NCBI RefSeq assembly: GCF_014773485.1
Contig: NZ_JACXBP010000003.1
Coordinates: 62,001-126,000, forward strand
Source: Erwinia aphidicola
GTDB taxonomy: Bacteria; Pseudomonadota; Gammaproteobacteria; Enterobacterales; Enterobacteriaceae
DNA: 64,000 nt
Direction: 5' to 3'
The notes below the pieces were generated by a model that searched no databases, had not been told where the DNA came from, and saw nothing but the letters and a program-made list of their open reading frames with translations. How positions within the stretch are numbered: the stretch's first letter is position 1; every line of letters starts with the position of its first letter. The translations under genes and the position numbers were made by a program. Positions 51,533-60,683 of the stretch are shown one piece after another.

Positions 51533-53098
51533 ATGTTCGAATGGATCGCCGACCCGTCAATATGGGCTGGCCTGGTCACGTTAGTGGTACTGGAACTGGT
51601 GCTGGGCATTGACAACCTGGTGTTCATTGCCATTCTGGCGGAAAAACTCCCCCCTGCCCTGCGCGACCGGGCGCGCGTAACCGGATTACTGCTGGCGCTG
51701 GTGATGCGCCTGCTGCTGCTGGCTTCAATTTCCTGGCTCTCTTCACTGACCGCACCATTATTCAGCGTGGGCGCGCACCCCTTTAGTGCACGCGATCTGA
51801 TCATGCTGGTCGGCGGATTATTCCTGCTTTTTAAGGCCACCATGGAGTTGAATGAGCGGCTGGAAGGCAAGGATGATGAAGAGGGGCCGCAGAAGCGTGG
51901 CGCACGTTTCTGGCCAGTGGTGGCGCAAATCGTGGTGCTGGATGCGGTATTCTCACTCGACTCGGTGATTACTGCCGTCGGAATGGTGGACCACCTGGCC
52001 GTGATGATGGCCGCAGTGATTATCGCGATCCTGCTGATGCTGCTGGCCAGTAAGCCGCTCACCCGCTTCGTCAACGGCCACCCCACGATTATTATTCTCT
52101 GCCTGAGCTTCCTGCTGATGATTGGCTTTAGCCTGGTGGCTGACGGCTTTGGCTACGCGATCCCGAAAGGCTATCTGTACGCGGCGATTGGCTTCTCGGT
52201 AATTATTGAAGCGCTCAACCAGCTGGCGCACTTTAACCGCCGACGCTTCCTGTCAGGCAATGCCCCGCTGCGCAAACGCACCGCAGAAGCCGTCCTGCGC
52301 CTGCTGCGCGGGCATCATGAAGAGTCAGAGCTGGATGCTGAGACCGCCTCGCTGGTGGCCGATAATCCGGGGCGTAAAGCGATCTTTAATAAGCAGGAGC
52401 GCATGATGATTGCACGCGTGCTGGCCATGGGCCAGCGCAGCGTCAGCAGCATTATGACTTCACGCCACGATATTGAGCATATTGATCTCGCCGAAACGCC
52501 GCAGCAAATTATGGCGTTGCTGGATAATAACCAGCACACGCGATTGATTATTACCGAGGGCAATGACGACCCGCTCGGCGTGGTACATGTCATTGACCTG
52601 CTGAAGCAGGCGCTGCACGGCAACGATCTCGACCTGCGGGGGTTAATTCGCCAGCCGCTGGTGTTCCCGGAGCAGCTCTCCCTGCTGCCCGCGCTTGAGC
52701 AGTTTCGCAACGCGCGTACCCACTTTGCCTTTGTGGTCGATGAATTCGGTTCGGTCGAGGGCGTGGTCACGCTGAGTGACGTCATGGAAACCATTGCCGG
52801 TAATCTGCCCAATGAGGGGGAGAAAACCGACCCGCGCTATGATATTGAGCAGCACAGCGACGGCAGCTGGACCGCCAACGGCCATATGCCGCTGGATGAT
52901 TTAGCCATGCATCTGCCGCTGGAACTGGATGATAAGCGTGAGTACCACACCCTGGCGGGCCTGCTGATGGAACATTTGCAGCACGTGCCGCAGGAGGGAG
53001 AAGAGGTGGAGGTGGGCCAGTATCTGTTCCGTACCCTGCAGGTGGACAGCCACCGGGTGCAGAAAGTGCAGATCGTTCCGTTAAATATCAACCCATAA
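51533..53098 (+). CDS. yegH: TerC-family membrane protein with CBS and CorC domains
   Basis: 521 aa from ATG 51533 ([13 protein letters not shown]), after AGGTG; a GTG at 51524 would add three residues. About seven membrane segments form the TerC-like domain (residues 1-230; [15 protein letters not shown] and [20 protein letters not shown] carry the conserved Asp residues). Two CBS domains (about 300-425; [14 protein letters not shown]) and a C-terminal CorC/HlyC domain follow. It closely matches E. coli YegH (527 aa), whose function is unknown; metal-ion transport has been suggested for the family. It is divergent from amsG and convergent with asmA. Confidence 0.92.
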   Translation: MFEWIADPSIWAGLVTLVVLELVLGIDNLVFIAILAEKLPPALRDRARVTGLLLALVMRLLLLASISWLSSLTAPLFSVGAHPFSARDLIMLVGGLFLLFKATMELNERLEGKDDEEGPQKRGARFWPVVAQIVVLDAVFSLDSVITAVGMVDHLAVMMAAVIIAILLMLLASKPLTRFVNGHPTIIILCLSFLLMIGFSLVADGFGYAIPKGYLYAAIGFSVIIEALNQLAHFNRRRFLSGNAPLRKRTAEAVLRLLRGHHEESELDAETASLVADNPGRKAIFNKQERMMIARVLAMGQRSVSSIMTSRHDIEHIDLAETPQQIMALLDNNQHTRLIITEGNDDPLGVVHVIDLLKQALHGNDLDLRGLIRQPLVFPEQLSLLPALEQFRNARTHFAFVVDEFGSVEGVVTLSDVMETIAGNLPNEGEKTDPRYDIEQHSDGSWTANGHMPLDDLAMHLPLELDDKREYHTLAGLLMEHLQHVPQEGEEVEVGQYLFRTLQVDSHRVQKVQIVPLNINP

Positions 53099-53100
53099 CT

Positions 53101-53178
53101 GTAGGGGCGGCCCCTCTTTTTCGGTCCGCCCGGTGCAAACATCCGCACGGGTCGACCGCAAAAAATGGTCGACCCTTC
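53101..53178. repeat. GTAGGGG-family hairpins between yegH and asmA
   Basis: GTAGGGGCGGCCC, CTCTTTTTC loop, GGTCCGCCC (imperfect stem, same loop as the element at 7567), then a second hairpin GGGTCGACC (53150-53158)/GGTCGACCC around CGCAAAAAAT. The A/T-rich loops and convergent flanking genes make a terminator role possible, but there is no run of T after the stems. Confidence 0.75.
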
Positions 53179-53183
53179 AGCTT

Positions 53184-55031
53184 TTACATATCCTTGAGTA
53201 ACTTTTTCGCATCGCTGTTTTTGTCACTGTCCGGGTTGCGGCCAATCCACTCTTTCAGGCGTTGGCGCGCTTCGTCACGCAGCTGCTGGCGCAGCACATC
53301 ATCCACCTTCAGGTTGTAGTTAATCGCTGACCACGGACCGTAAATGCGCAGCGGCACCGGCGTCTGCTGCAGGCGTTTAACCAGCGTGTCGTCGCCGCTC
53401 CAGCCCGCCGTCACCGTGACGCCAAAGCGCACATCCAGCGCCCGCTTAACTAAATCAACGCTGCCCGCACCGGTATAGTTCAGCAGGTTCGAGCGGGCAT
53501 CCAGCGTGCCGAAATCAATCACCCCATTGTTCAGGGTGGCGCTGCCGGTAATTGACTGCAGGTCCGGAATATTCTCATCGCCCTGGCCGTGCACTTTGCT
53601 GCTGCTATTTTCCACCGCACGTTGAATCAGCTGTTGGAAATTCAGCCCGGCGAACTGGGCATTCTCCACACTGAGCTGGGCTTTGCCCCGCCACTGGCGT
53701 TTAAAGTCATCCACGCTCAGGCCGCTGCCGGTAAAATTGCCGTTGAGTGACAGAACGCCGCTGACGGTGTCCGGCATGGCGAAACTTTTCAGCAGCGGTG
53801 GCAGATTGATTTGATGCAGTTCAGGAGCCAGCGTCACGCGCGTCGTGGCGGTACGCACATCAACGGTCCCGGGCAACGAGAAACTGCCGTTTTCAGACTG
53901 CCCTTTAAAGTTGTCCACCGTCAGCAGCCCGTCTTTACTCACGCCATGCACCGTAACCTTACTGAACGGCATACCGCGCCAGCGCAGCTGATCTACCGCC
54001 AGCGTTAGTTCACCGTCCATCGCGTTCAGCACCGAATCGGCATTATCAGATTCAGGAGTGCTGGAGATCACCGGCCCGCGCCCGCTGCGCTGATCTGACC
54101 CGCTGGTGCTGTCCTCGGCATCGGCGACAAATCCGAACAGCGAGTCAAGATTCAGGCTGGGCGAGTGCAGATCGGCCAACAGCTGCGGCCGCTGGCCGAG
54201 GGTGCCCGAAAGGGTACCGGCCAGCGTGCTGTCGTTGGCGCTGAGGCTGAAATCGCTCAGTTCGAAACGCTGAGCGGTTGCCGCCCAGCGCGCTTTCATC
54301 TGCCCTTTACCCTTGATGCCCTCCTGCGGCAGATCGGCCCCTTTCAGCTGGTAATCAAGCTGGTTAACCAACGCGCTGAGGTGCTTCGGGTAATCGGTGA
54401 TATCGAGATCGGCATCAAAGTGCAGCTGCAGTTCACGTTGATCGCGGTTGATGCGGCTGCTGAATTCAATGTGTGCCTGGCGCGGCTGAGTTTGATCGAG
54501 CGACAGATTAAAATCGCGCACGTTAAGCTGCTCGCCGTTATTTTGCTGCCAGACCAGCAGGCTGTCGTTGATACGCAGGCGGGAGATATCAAAGCGCCAG
54601 CCGCGCGTCACCTCATCCACCGACAGCTCGCTGTTGTCGCTGGCTGGGCCAATCGGTGCATCTGCCGGGCGCTGGCTTTCGCTGTCCGGCGTCAGGCGCA
54701 CCACCGCCCCTTTCAGCATCACCTGCTTAACGGAAAGCTGATGGGAGAGCAGCGGCAGTAAGTTGACGTCGAGGCGCATATTGTCTGCGTGGACAATCGG
54801 CTGGGCCGCACCGGGTGCGGTCAGGGTGATCGGGCCGGAAAGAATGCTGAGCTGCGGCCAGACGTGCCAGCGCAGCTCACCGTTCAGCGCCAGCTGATAG
54901 CCGCTGCGCTGCTCGACCTGACGGATCATATAGGCGCGAAAATCATTCGGATTGACCAGCACCACTAACGCAGTCATTCCTGCCACCATCACCACCAGGA
55001 GGATGGCCAGTGTGGTTATCAATCTTTTCAT
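53184..55031 (-). CDS. asmA: AsmA family outer-membrane assembly protein
   Basis: 615 aa, E. coli AsmA 617. One N-terminal membrane anchor (about residues 5-27, LITTLAILLVVMVAGMTALVVLV), then a long periplasmic region: conserved ANP-like segment NPNDFRAYMIRQVEQRSGYQL, repeated beta-strand grooves of the bridge-like lipid-transfer family, and the C-terminal AsmA signature near GSGLSVDDFKRQWRGKAQLS. Thought to help phospholipid traffic to the outer membrane. Third of the udk-dcd-asmA group, 90 bases after dcd. Confidence 0.93.
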   Translation of the reverse strand: MKRLITTLAILLVVMVAGMTALVVLVNPNDFRAYMIRQVEQRSGYQLALNGELRWHVWPQLSILSGPITLTAPGAAQPIVHADNMRLDVNLLPLLSHQLSVKQVMLKGAVVRLTPDSESQRPADAPIGPASDNSELSVDEVTRGWRFDISRLRINDSLLVWQQNNGEQLNVRDFNLSLDQTQPRQAHIEFSSRINRDQRELQLHFDADLDITDYPKHLSALVNQLDYQLKGADLPQEGIKGKGQMKARWAATAQRFELSDFSLSANDSTLAGTLSGTLGQRPQLLADLHSPSLNLDSLFGFVADAEDSTSGSDQRSGRGPVISSTPESDNADSVLNAMDGELTLAVDQLRWRGMPFSKVTVHGVSKDGLLTVDNFKGQSENGSFSLPGTVDVRTATTRVTLAPELHQINLPPLLKSFAMPDTVSGVLSLNGNFTGSGLSVDDFKRQWRGKAQLSVENAQFAGLNFQQLIQRAVENSSSKVHGQGDENIPDLQSITGSATLNNGVIDFGTLDARSNLLNYTGAGSVDLVKRALDVRFGVTVTAGWSGDDTLVKRLQQTPVPLRIYGPWSAINYNLKVDDVLRQQLRDEARQRLKEWIGRNPDSDKNSDAKKLLKDM

Positions 55032-55121
55032 GCCTACTCCTTAAACCCTTCATCTTTCAAATTGCAGGTGTGTTGGCTGCCTTCCTGCAACCTGAAATCT
55101 TTTGGGCCTGACATCTGTCCG

Positions 55122-55703
55122 CTAGTCTTTATCTATCCGGCTGGCGTCGGCACCCTGCTGCCCCTTGTACTTGGCATCCTGGCGGCTGTTATAAGGACGA
55201 GCAGCCGGCCCGGAAAGTGGCTCAAAACTGAGTGCGCCAATCAGCATCCCGGGGCGCAGCGCCAGCGGTAGCTTACCTGAATTATAGAACTCCAGCACGA
55301 TGCGTCCCTGCCAGCCAGGGTCGATGCGGTGCGCCGTAACGTGCACCATCAGGCCAAGGCGCGCCAGCGAAGAGCGCCCGTCCAGCCAGCCGACTAAATC
55401 GTCAGGCAGCGTGACGGATTCAAACGTCACCGCCAGCGCCAGCTCGCCAGGATGAAGATAAAAAGCATCCCCTTCCGGCAGCACAATCTCGTCGCTCATC
55501 ACGCGGTCAAGCGCTGCGCTGACTTCATCCTTAGGACCGCTTAAATCGATAAAGGGGGCCGTATGGCCGCGAAAGGTGCGGAACTGGTTGCCCAGACGCA
55601 CATCAACGGTTGCGCCATTGATACGCTCAACCGGCGGGCGCGGCTCAATGCCCAGCTTGCCGTTGTCGAGCCAGGCTTCTATATCGCGGTCACATAATCT
55701 CAT
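55122..55703 (-). CDS. dcd: dCTP deaminase
   Basis: Deaminates dCTP to dUTP, the main route to dTTP precursors in enterics. 193 aa, E. coli length, trimeric dUTPase-like fold: [20 protein letters not shown] at the N-terminus, [20 protein letters not shown] with the phosphate-binding Ser/Arg, and catalytic Glu in [14 protein letters not shown] (about residue 138). Lies 25 bases after udk. Confidence 0.96.
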   Translation of the reverse strand: MRLCDRDIEAWLDNGKLGIEPRPPVERINGATVDVRLGNQFRTFRGHTAPFIDLSGPKDEVSAALDRVMSDEIVLPEGDAFYLHPGELALAVTFESVTLPDDLVGWLDGRSSLARLGLMVHVTAHRIDPGWQGRIVLEFYNSGKLPLALRPGMLIGALSFEPLSGPAARPYNSRQDAKYKGQQGADASRIDKD

Positions 55704-55728
55704 TGCGCTACTCCAGCTGACGCTTCGA

Positions 55729-56370
55729 TCATTCGAAGAACTGATTAATTTTTGCTTTCAGGATATCGATAGCAATGCGGTTTTTACCGCCGCGCGGCAC
55801 GATGATATCGGCGTACTGTTTGGACGGTTCGATAAACTGCAGGAACATCGGGCGCACTGTCTTCTGATACTGTGCCATGACCGAATCCATCGAGCGGCCG
55901 CGTTCGTTAACATCACGCTTCATACGACGCATCAGGCAGATATCCAGCGGCGTGTCGACGAAGATGGAGAAGTTCATCTCCTGGCGCAGGCGCGCATCGG
56001 TCAGCAGCAGAATGCCTTCAAGAATAATCACTTTCTTCGGTTTGAGAATAATCGTTTGCGAGGTGCGGGTATGCTCAACGTAGCTGTAGACCGGCAGTTC
56101 AATCTGCTGCCCTGCTTTCAGCATCTGCAGATGTTGCAGCAGGAGGCTGTGATCCATGGCGCTCGGGTGGTCGTAGTTGGTTTTGACCCGCTCTTCCATG
56201 GTTAAATGGCTTTGGTCTTTGTAATAGGCATCCTCTGGGATAACGCCGATGTTTTCATCACCTACCCGATCGCGCACTTCACGATACAGCGTACTGGCAA
56301 TAAGACTTTTTCCCGAGGCAGATGCGCCCGCGATACCTACGATGACGCACTGGTGTGACTTGTCAGTCAT
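55729..56370 (-). CDS. udk: Uridine/cytidine kinase
   Basis: Pyrimidine salvage: phosphorylates uridine and cytidine with GTP or ATP. 213 aa, same as E. coli. P-loop [18 protein letters not shown] (about residues 10-27), substrate-binding [20 protein letters not shown] and [13 protein letters not shown] lid region. First gene of udk-dcd-asmA. Confidence 0.96.
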   Translation of the reverse strand: MTDKSHQCVIVGIAGASASGKSLIASTLYREVRDRVGDENIGVIPEDAYYKDQSHLTMEERVKTNYDHPSAMDHSLLLQHLQMLKAGQQIELPVYSYVEHTRTSQTIILKPKKVIILEGILLLTDARLRQEMNFSIFVDTPLDICLMRRMKRDVNERGRSMDSVMAQYQKTVRPMFLQFIEPSKQYADIIVPRGGKNRIAIDILKAKINQFFE

Positions 56371-56559
56371 ATATTAAAGACCTGATTTTGAGACGATATT
56401 AAAAAGTATGAATACACCTGGATGGAACGCCGCAATTATAGGGAGTTAGCCGCTCTGATGCCAGAGAAAAGCGCCCTTGCTGTTTTCGGACTTTCCCGTT
56501 AGGCGACAAATGCTTTCACCGTTAAACTGGACAGCAGAAAAACAGCAAAAGGAAACAGC

Positions 56560-57189
56560 GTGTCCTGGCATCTCATTCATCTCCTGACTTACTTTGGCGA
56601 CAGCATGTTGCTGATCCCGACCGCCATTATTATGGCGCTGCTGCTGCACTGGAAAAGTGACGATAAGCGCACCGCGTGGTACTGGGTGCTGGCGTTTTGC
56701 GCGGCGGGTGCAGTGGTTAGTCTGTCCAAAATTGCCTTTCTCGGATTTGGCATCGGCAGCGCACGCTTTAATTTTACCGGGTTCAGCGGCCACAGCGCGA
56801 TGTCTGCCACCCTGTGGCCGGTGATGCTGTGGCTGCTGAGCGGCCGTCTTAGCAACTTCTGGCGCGGGCTGGCGCTGGTTGTCGGCTATCTGATCCCGCT
56901 GATGGTGGGGATTTCACGCCTGGTGCTTAACTACCACTCCACCAGCGAAGTCATCTGCGGTCTGATCCTCGGTTTCACCCTCAGCACCGCCTTCCTCGTC
57001 AGCCAGCGCCGCATCCGCCCGCACGGATTCTCCCCCGTCCAGCTGTGCATTGCCCTGCTGCTGCCGCTGTTGCTGATTGGTCATGGGCGCATCGCCACCA
57101 CTCAGCAATTTTTACAGCGTCTGTCGGTGCAGATAGCCGGCATCGACCATGCCTGGACGCGCGAAGAGCTGCTGAAGCTGCGCCAGTAA
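56560..57189 (+). CDS. PAP2-family membrane phosphatase-like protein, atypical motifs
   Basis: 209 aa with about six membrane segments, starting at GTG 56560 behind AAAGGAAA. It has the second PAP2 motif (GFSGHSAMSATLWPVM, about residues 73-88) and a third motif SRLVLNYHSTSEV, in which the usual Asp after the His is Glu. The first motif (KxxxxxxRP) is not intact: SKIAFLGFGIGSARF lacks Arg-Pro. PAP2 enzymes of this type act on undecaprenyl pyrophosphate or lipid phosphates; with altered motifs the activity here is uncertain. It lies between udk and dgcE and has no counterpart there in E. coli. Confidence 0.75.
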   Translation: MSWHLIHLLTYFGDSMLLIPTAIIMALLLHWKSDDKRTAWYWVLAFCAAGAVVSLSKIAFLGFGIGSARFNFTGFSGHSAMSATLWPVMLWLLSGRLSNFWRGLALVVGYLIPLMVGISRLVLNYHSTSEVICGLILGFTLSTAFLVSQRRIRPHGFSPVQLCIALLLPLLLIGHGRIATTQQFLQRLSVQIAGIDHAWTREELLKLRQ

Positions 57190-57344
57190 CAGGATTCACT
57201 GGCCGCCCCGCGCGGCCACAATCGCCTGTCAATCGTCCGAATACAGGCATCTTTGTATTTCGCGCGCTGCATCGCTTATTTCTTATGCTAGCATGGCAAA
57301 AGTTATTAAGATTACGCCTATATCGGCGCCGTGCTGGATGTGTG

Positions 57345-60300
57345 ATGACGATAGAAACTTTGCCCCGCCCCGAGACCTCTCCCCAACCCTGGCTTAACGC
57401 CGGGCTGCTGGGGGTATTGAGTTTTGTCGTCACGTTTTACTGCCTGGAACTGATTAAGGTCAGCGGGCAGATCTCCCCGCTCTGGTTCTCTACCGCCCTG
57501 ATGACCATCGTGGTGTTCCGCAACCCACGCCGCACGCTGCCGCTGCTGTTACTCGGCTGCGTGCTGGGCGTTGCCTGCGCCAATGCGCTGGTGATTGGCC
57601 CGGCTCTGTCTAACCTTCTCTTCCCGCTGATCAACCTGATCCAGGCGCTGCTCGGCGGCGCTCTGCTGCGCCTGCTGCTCGATCGCCATGCGCCGCTTAG
57701 CTCGTTATTAAGCTGGAGTAAAATGTTGGTGGCCGTGGGGATTTTCACCCCGCTGGTCGGCGGGCTGCTGGCCAGCTGGCTGCTGGACATTCATGGTCAT
57801 GCCTCGCTGCGCTTCTTTACGACCTGGGTCATGTCTGAAGTGGTCGGCATGCTGGCAATCGGACCGGTCTGCCTGCTGTGGCAGCGCGATTATGTGCGCC
57901 GCCACCTGCGTCAAAATGTGCTGTTTGAAGCCCTGCTGACGCTGACCGCCACGCTGGCGCTGTGTTGGGTCACGCTGCGCTATGCGCCCTGGCCATTTAC
58001 CTTCGTGATTGTGATCCTGTTCTACAGCGCGGTGCGCCTGCCGCGCCTTGAAGCTTTTGTGGTCTATCTCGCCACCGTATCGATGATGTCGCTGATGCTG
58101 GTGTTCCAGCTGATCCCCACCGACACCACCGCGCGCCAGCTGCTCTCCATGCCCTGGGTCCCCTTCCTGCTGGCGCTGATCCCCAGCCATATGATGACGC
58201 TGGTGATGCACTCCTTCCGCGAAGAGCGCAAACATATCTCGGAGAGCGAAACGCGTTTCCGCCATGCCATGGAGTTTTCCGCCATCGGCATGGCGCTGGT
58301 TTCCCCCTCCGGCCAGTGGTTACAGGTCAATAAATCCCTGTGCAAACTGCTGGGGTACACCCCGAAAGAGCTGCTGTCGCTTAACTTCCAGCAGCTGACC
58401 CATCCGGACGACCTCAACGCCGACCTGACGCAGCTGCATGCGCTGCTGACGGCAGAGGTCGACAACTACAGCATGGAAAAACGCTATCTGCGCAAGGACG
58501 GCGAGATTGTCTGGACGCTGCTGGCGGTGTCGCTGGTGCGCGACAGCGAGCACACTCCGCTGTATCTCATCGCACAGATCGAAGATATCACCGGCCTGAA
58601 GCAGACCGAAAAGGTCAACCAGCGCCTGATGGAACGCATCACGCTGGCGAATGAGGCGGGCGGGATTGGCGTCTGGGAGTGGGATTTTAATAGCGGCACC
58701 ATGAGCTGGGATAAGCGCATGTTCCAGATCTATCAGTTACCCAGTGCGATGCAGGCCAGTTATCTGACATGGGTAAACAGCCTGCACCCCGCCGACCGGG
58801 AGATGGCGATTAAAGTCTTTGATGATGCTGCCAGAAATGGCACCCCGGCGGACGTGGAATTTCGTATTGAAACCGCCACTGGCATTCGCTACATCCGCAG
58901 CCAGGGCAGCATCGTGCTGGATGAGAAAGGCAATGTCGAACGCATGCTGGGTATTAACCAGGATGTCACCGCTATGCGCCTGCTGACCGACGCGCTGTAT
59001 CAGGAAAAAGAGCGGATGCACATCACGCTCGACGCCATCGGCGAAGCGGTGATCAGCACCGATGAAGAGATGCGGGTCATCTTTATGAACCCGGTGGCCG
59101 AGAAGATGAGCGGCTGGCTGCAGCATCAGGCTTCCGGCAGGCCGCTAAGTGATATTCTGCGCATCACCCACGGCAGCCATGGCCCCCGCATGGATAATCT
59201 GCTGCAGTGCGATGTGCCGCAGGAAAAAACACCGGGCGACTTTGACGCCGAGCTGGTGCTGCATAACCGCTCCGGCGAGCAGTACGCCATTCACTACAGC
59301 CTGTCGCCGTTGAGCACACTGCAAGGCGAGCAAATCGGCAGCGTGATGGTAATTCAGGACGTCAGCGAGTCGCGGGAGATGATGAAGCGCCTGAGCTACA
59401 GCGCCTCGCACGATATGCTGACGCGCCTGCCGAACCGGGTCAGCTTCGAGCGTCAGCTAAAACGCCTGATCGCCAGCGCCAGCGAGCATCAGGTGCAGCA
59501 TGCGCTGGTGTTTATCGACCTCGACCGCTTTAAGGCGGTGAACGATACCGCAGGCCACGCGGCGGGCGATGCGCTGCTGCGCGAAATCTCCGGGGTGATG
59601 CAGCATCACCTGCGCGGCACGGATTTCCTTGCCCGCCTCGGCGGCGACGAATTCGGCGTGCTGCTGGCGGAGTGCAGCATGGAGAAAGCCAGTGAGGCGG
59701 TCGGCCGCATCGTTGATGCCGTTAACCAGCATCGCTTTCTTTGGGAGGGCCGCCTGCACCGCGTCGGGGCCAGCGCCGGGTTAACCGTGATTACCCGGGA
59801 GAATGCCAGCGCCAGCGAGCTGATGGCCCAGGCCGACCTCGCCTGCTATAACGCTAAGCATAACGGCCGGGGTCAGCTGTCGGTGTATGAAAATCACCTG
59901 CACCAGCGCCTGAAGCCAGTGATGAGCCGCATTGAAAATGAGCAGATTATCACCCAGCAGCCGATGCGCCTGCAGATCCGCGCCGCCGCCCCGCCGCGCA
60001 AAATTCATGCGGTCAGCTTCTGGCTGGCGGAGATGCAGCTGTTTACCCCGGAAGGTTATGAGATTGATGAGGCCAGCTTCCGCGCTGGCTTACAGGATGG
60101 TGAGCTGTTCGTTGCGCTCGACCGCAAGCTGATGAGTGAGTTTTTCCAGCACTATGCGCAGGGAGTGATCGGCAAGTCGCTGACGCTGGCCCTGCCGCTT
60201 TCCGGCTTCGGGCTGCGTGAGGATGCCTTTATCAGTGACGCGCTGGCGATGATAGGGCGCTATAACGTTCCGGATCATCTGCTGTGGTTTACCATCAATG

Positions 60301-60683
60301 CCGATGTGCTCAGCCAGCCGGACGAGCGCCTGCATGCTAATATCGGCCGCCTGCGCGCTGCCGGCTGCCGCATCGTGCTGCGCGATTTTGGCCGCAATCT
60401 TGACGCCTTCAATCAGCTGCCCGCTGATGAGATTGATTACCTGATCCTCGCCCCGGAACTGGTCAGTAACGTCCACTGTAATCTGATGGACGAAATGATG
60501 GTGTCAATTATTCACGGTCACGCCCAGCGCCAGGGGATCCTGACGCTGGCCGGACCGGTCGACCTGCCCGCCGCGCTTAATACTCTGTCATCAATCGGTA
60601 TTGATGCCGTGTGGGGCGATGCCATCGCCGCACCCCAGCCATTATCTACGCTGCTGGTGAACAGCTATTTTGCGATTAAGTAG
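57345..60683 (+). CDS. dgcE: MASE1-PAS-GGDEF diguanylate cyclase with degenerate EAL domain
   Basis: 1112 aa from ATG 57345 (MTIETLPRPETS), E. coli DgcE (YegE) 1105; the frame stays open about 300 bases further upstream without support. Residues 1-300: MASE1 membrane sensor. Three PAS regions at about 300-425, 430-545 and 555-675. GGDEF domain from about 686, with intact GGDEF (about residue 765) and an RGTD inhibitory site five residues before it, so cyclic di-GMP synthesis is likely. The C-terminal EAL-like domain (885-1112) lacks the EAL motif and the EGVE loop. Its stop overlaps the convergent downstream gene by eight bases. Confidence 0.93.
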   Translation: MTIETLPRPETSPQPWLNAGLLGVLSFVVTFYCLELIKVSGQISPLWFSTALMTIVVFRNPRRTLPLLLLGCVLGVACANALVIGPALSNLLFPLINLIQALLGGALLRLLLDRHAPLSSLLSWSKMLVAVGIFTPLVGGLLASWLLDIHGHASLRFFTTWVMSEVVGMLAIGPVCLLWQRDYVRRHLRQNVLFEALLTLTATLALCWVTLRYAPWPFTFVIVILFYSAVRLPRLEAFVVYLATVSMMSLMLVFQLIPTDTTARQLLSMPWVPFLLALIPSHMMTLVMHSFREERKHISESETRFRHAMEFSAIGMALVSPSGQWLQVNKSLCKLLGYTPKELLSLNFQQLTHPDDLNADLTQLHALLTAEVDNYSMEKRYLRKDGEIVWTLLAVSLVRDSEHTPLYLIAQIEDITGLKQTEKVNQRLMERITLANEAGGIGVWEWDFNSGTMSWDKRMFQIYQLPSAMQASYLTWVNSLHPADREMAIKVFDDAARNGTPADVEFRIETATGIRYIRSQGSIVLDEKGNVERMLGINQDVTAMRLLTDALYQEKERMHITLDAIGEAVISTDEEMRVIFMNPVAEKMSGWLQHQASGRPLSDILRITHGSHGPRMDNLLQCDVPQEKTPGDFDAELVLHNRSGEQYAIHYSLSPLSTLQGEQIGSVMVIQDVSESREMMKRLSYSASHDMLTRLPNRVSFERQLKRLIASASEHQVQHALVFIDLDRFKAVNDTAGHAAGDALLREISGVMQHHLRGTDFLARLGGDEFGVLLAECSMEKASEAVGRIVDAVNQHRFLWEGRLHRVGASAGLTVITRENASASELMAQADLACYNAKHNGRGQLSVYENHLHQRLKPVMSRIENEQIITQQPMRLQIRAAAPPRKIHAVSFWLAEMQLFTPEGYEIDEASFRAGLQDGELFVALDRKLMSEFFQHYAQGVIGKSLTLALPLSGFGLREDAFISDALAMIGRYNVPDHLLWFTINADVLSQPDERLHANIGRLRAAGCRIVLRDFGRNLDAFNQLPADEIDYLILAPELVSNVHCNLMDEMMVSIIHGHAQRQGILTLAGPVDLPAALNTLSSIGIDAVWGDAIAAPQPLSTLLVNSYFAIK

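Noticed and set aside
53101..53178. Insertion sequence remnant with inverted ends
   Set aside because: Only about 80 bases, no transposase fragment, no target duplication; better described as an intergenic palindrome family.
57045..57344. N-terminal 100-residue extension of dgcE
   Set aside because: It overlaps the end of the PAP2 gene and is not family-like; the ATG at 57345 gives the expected length.
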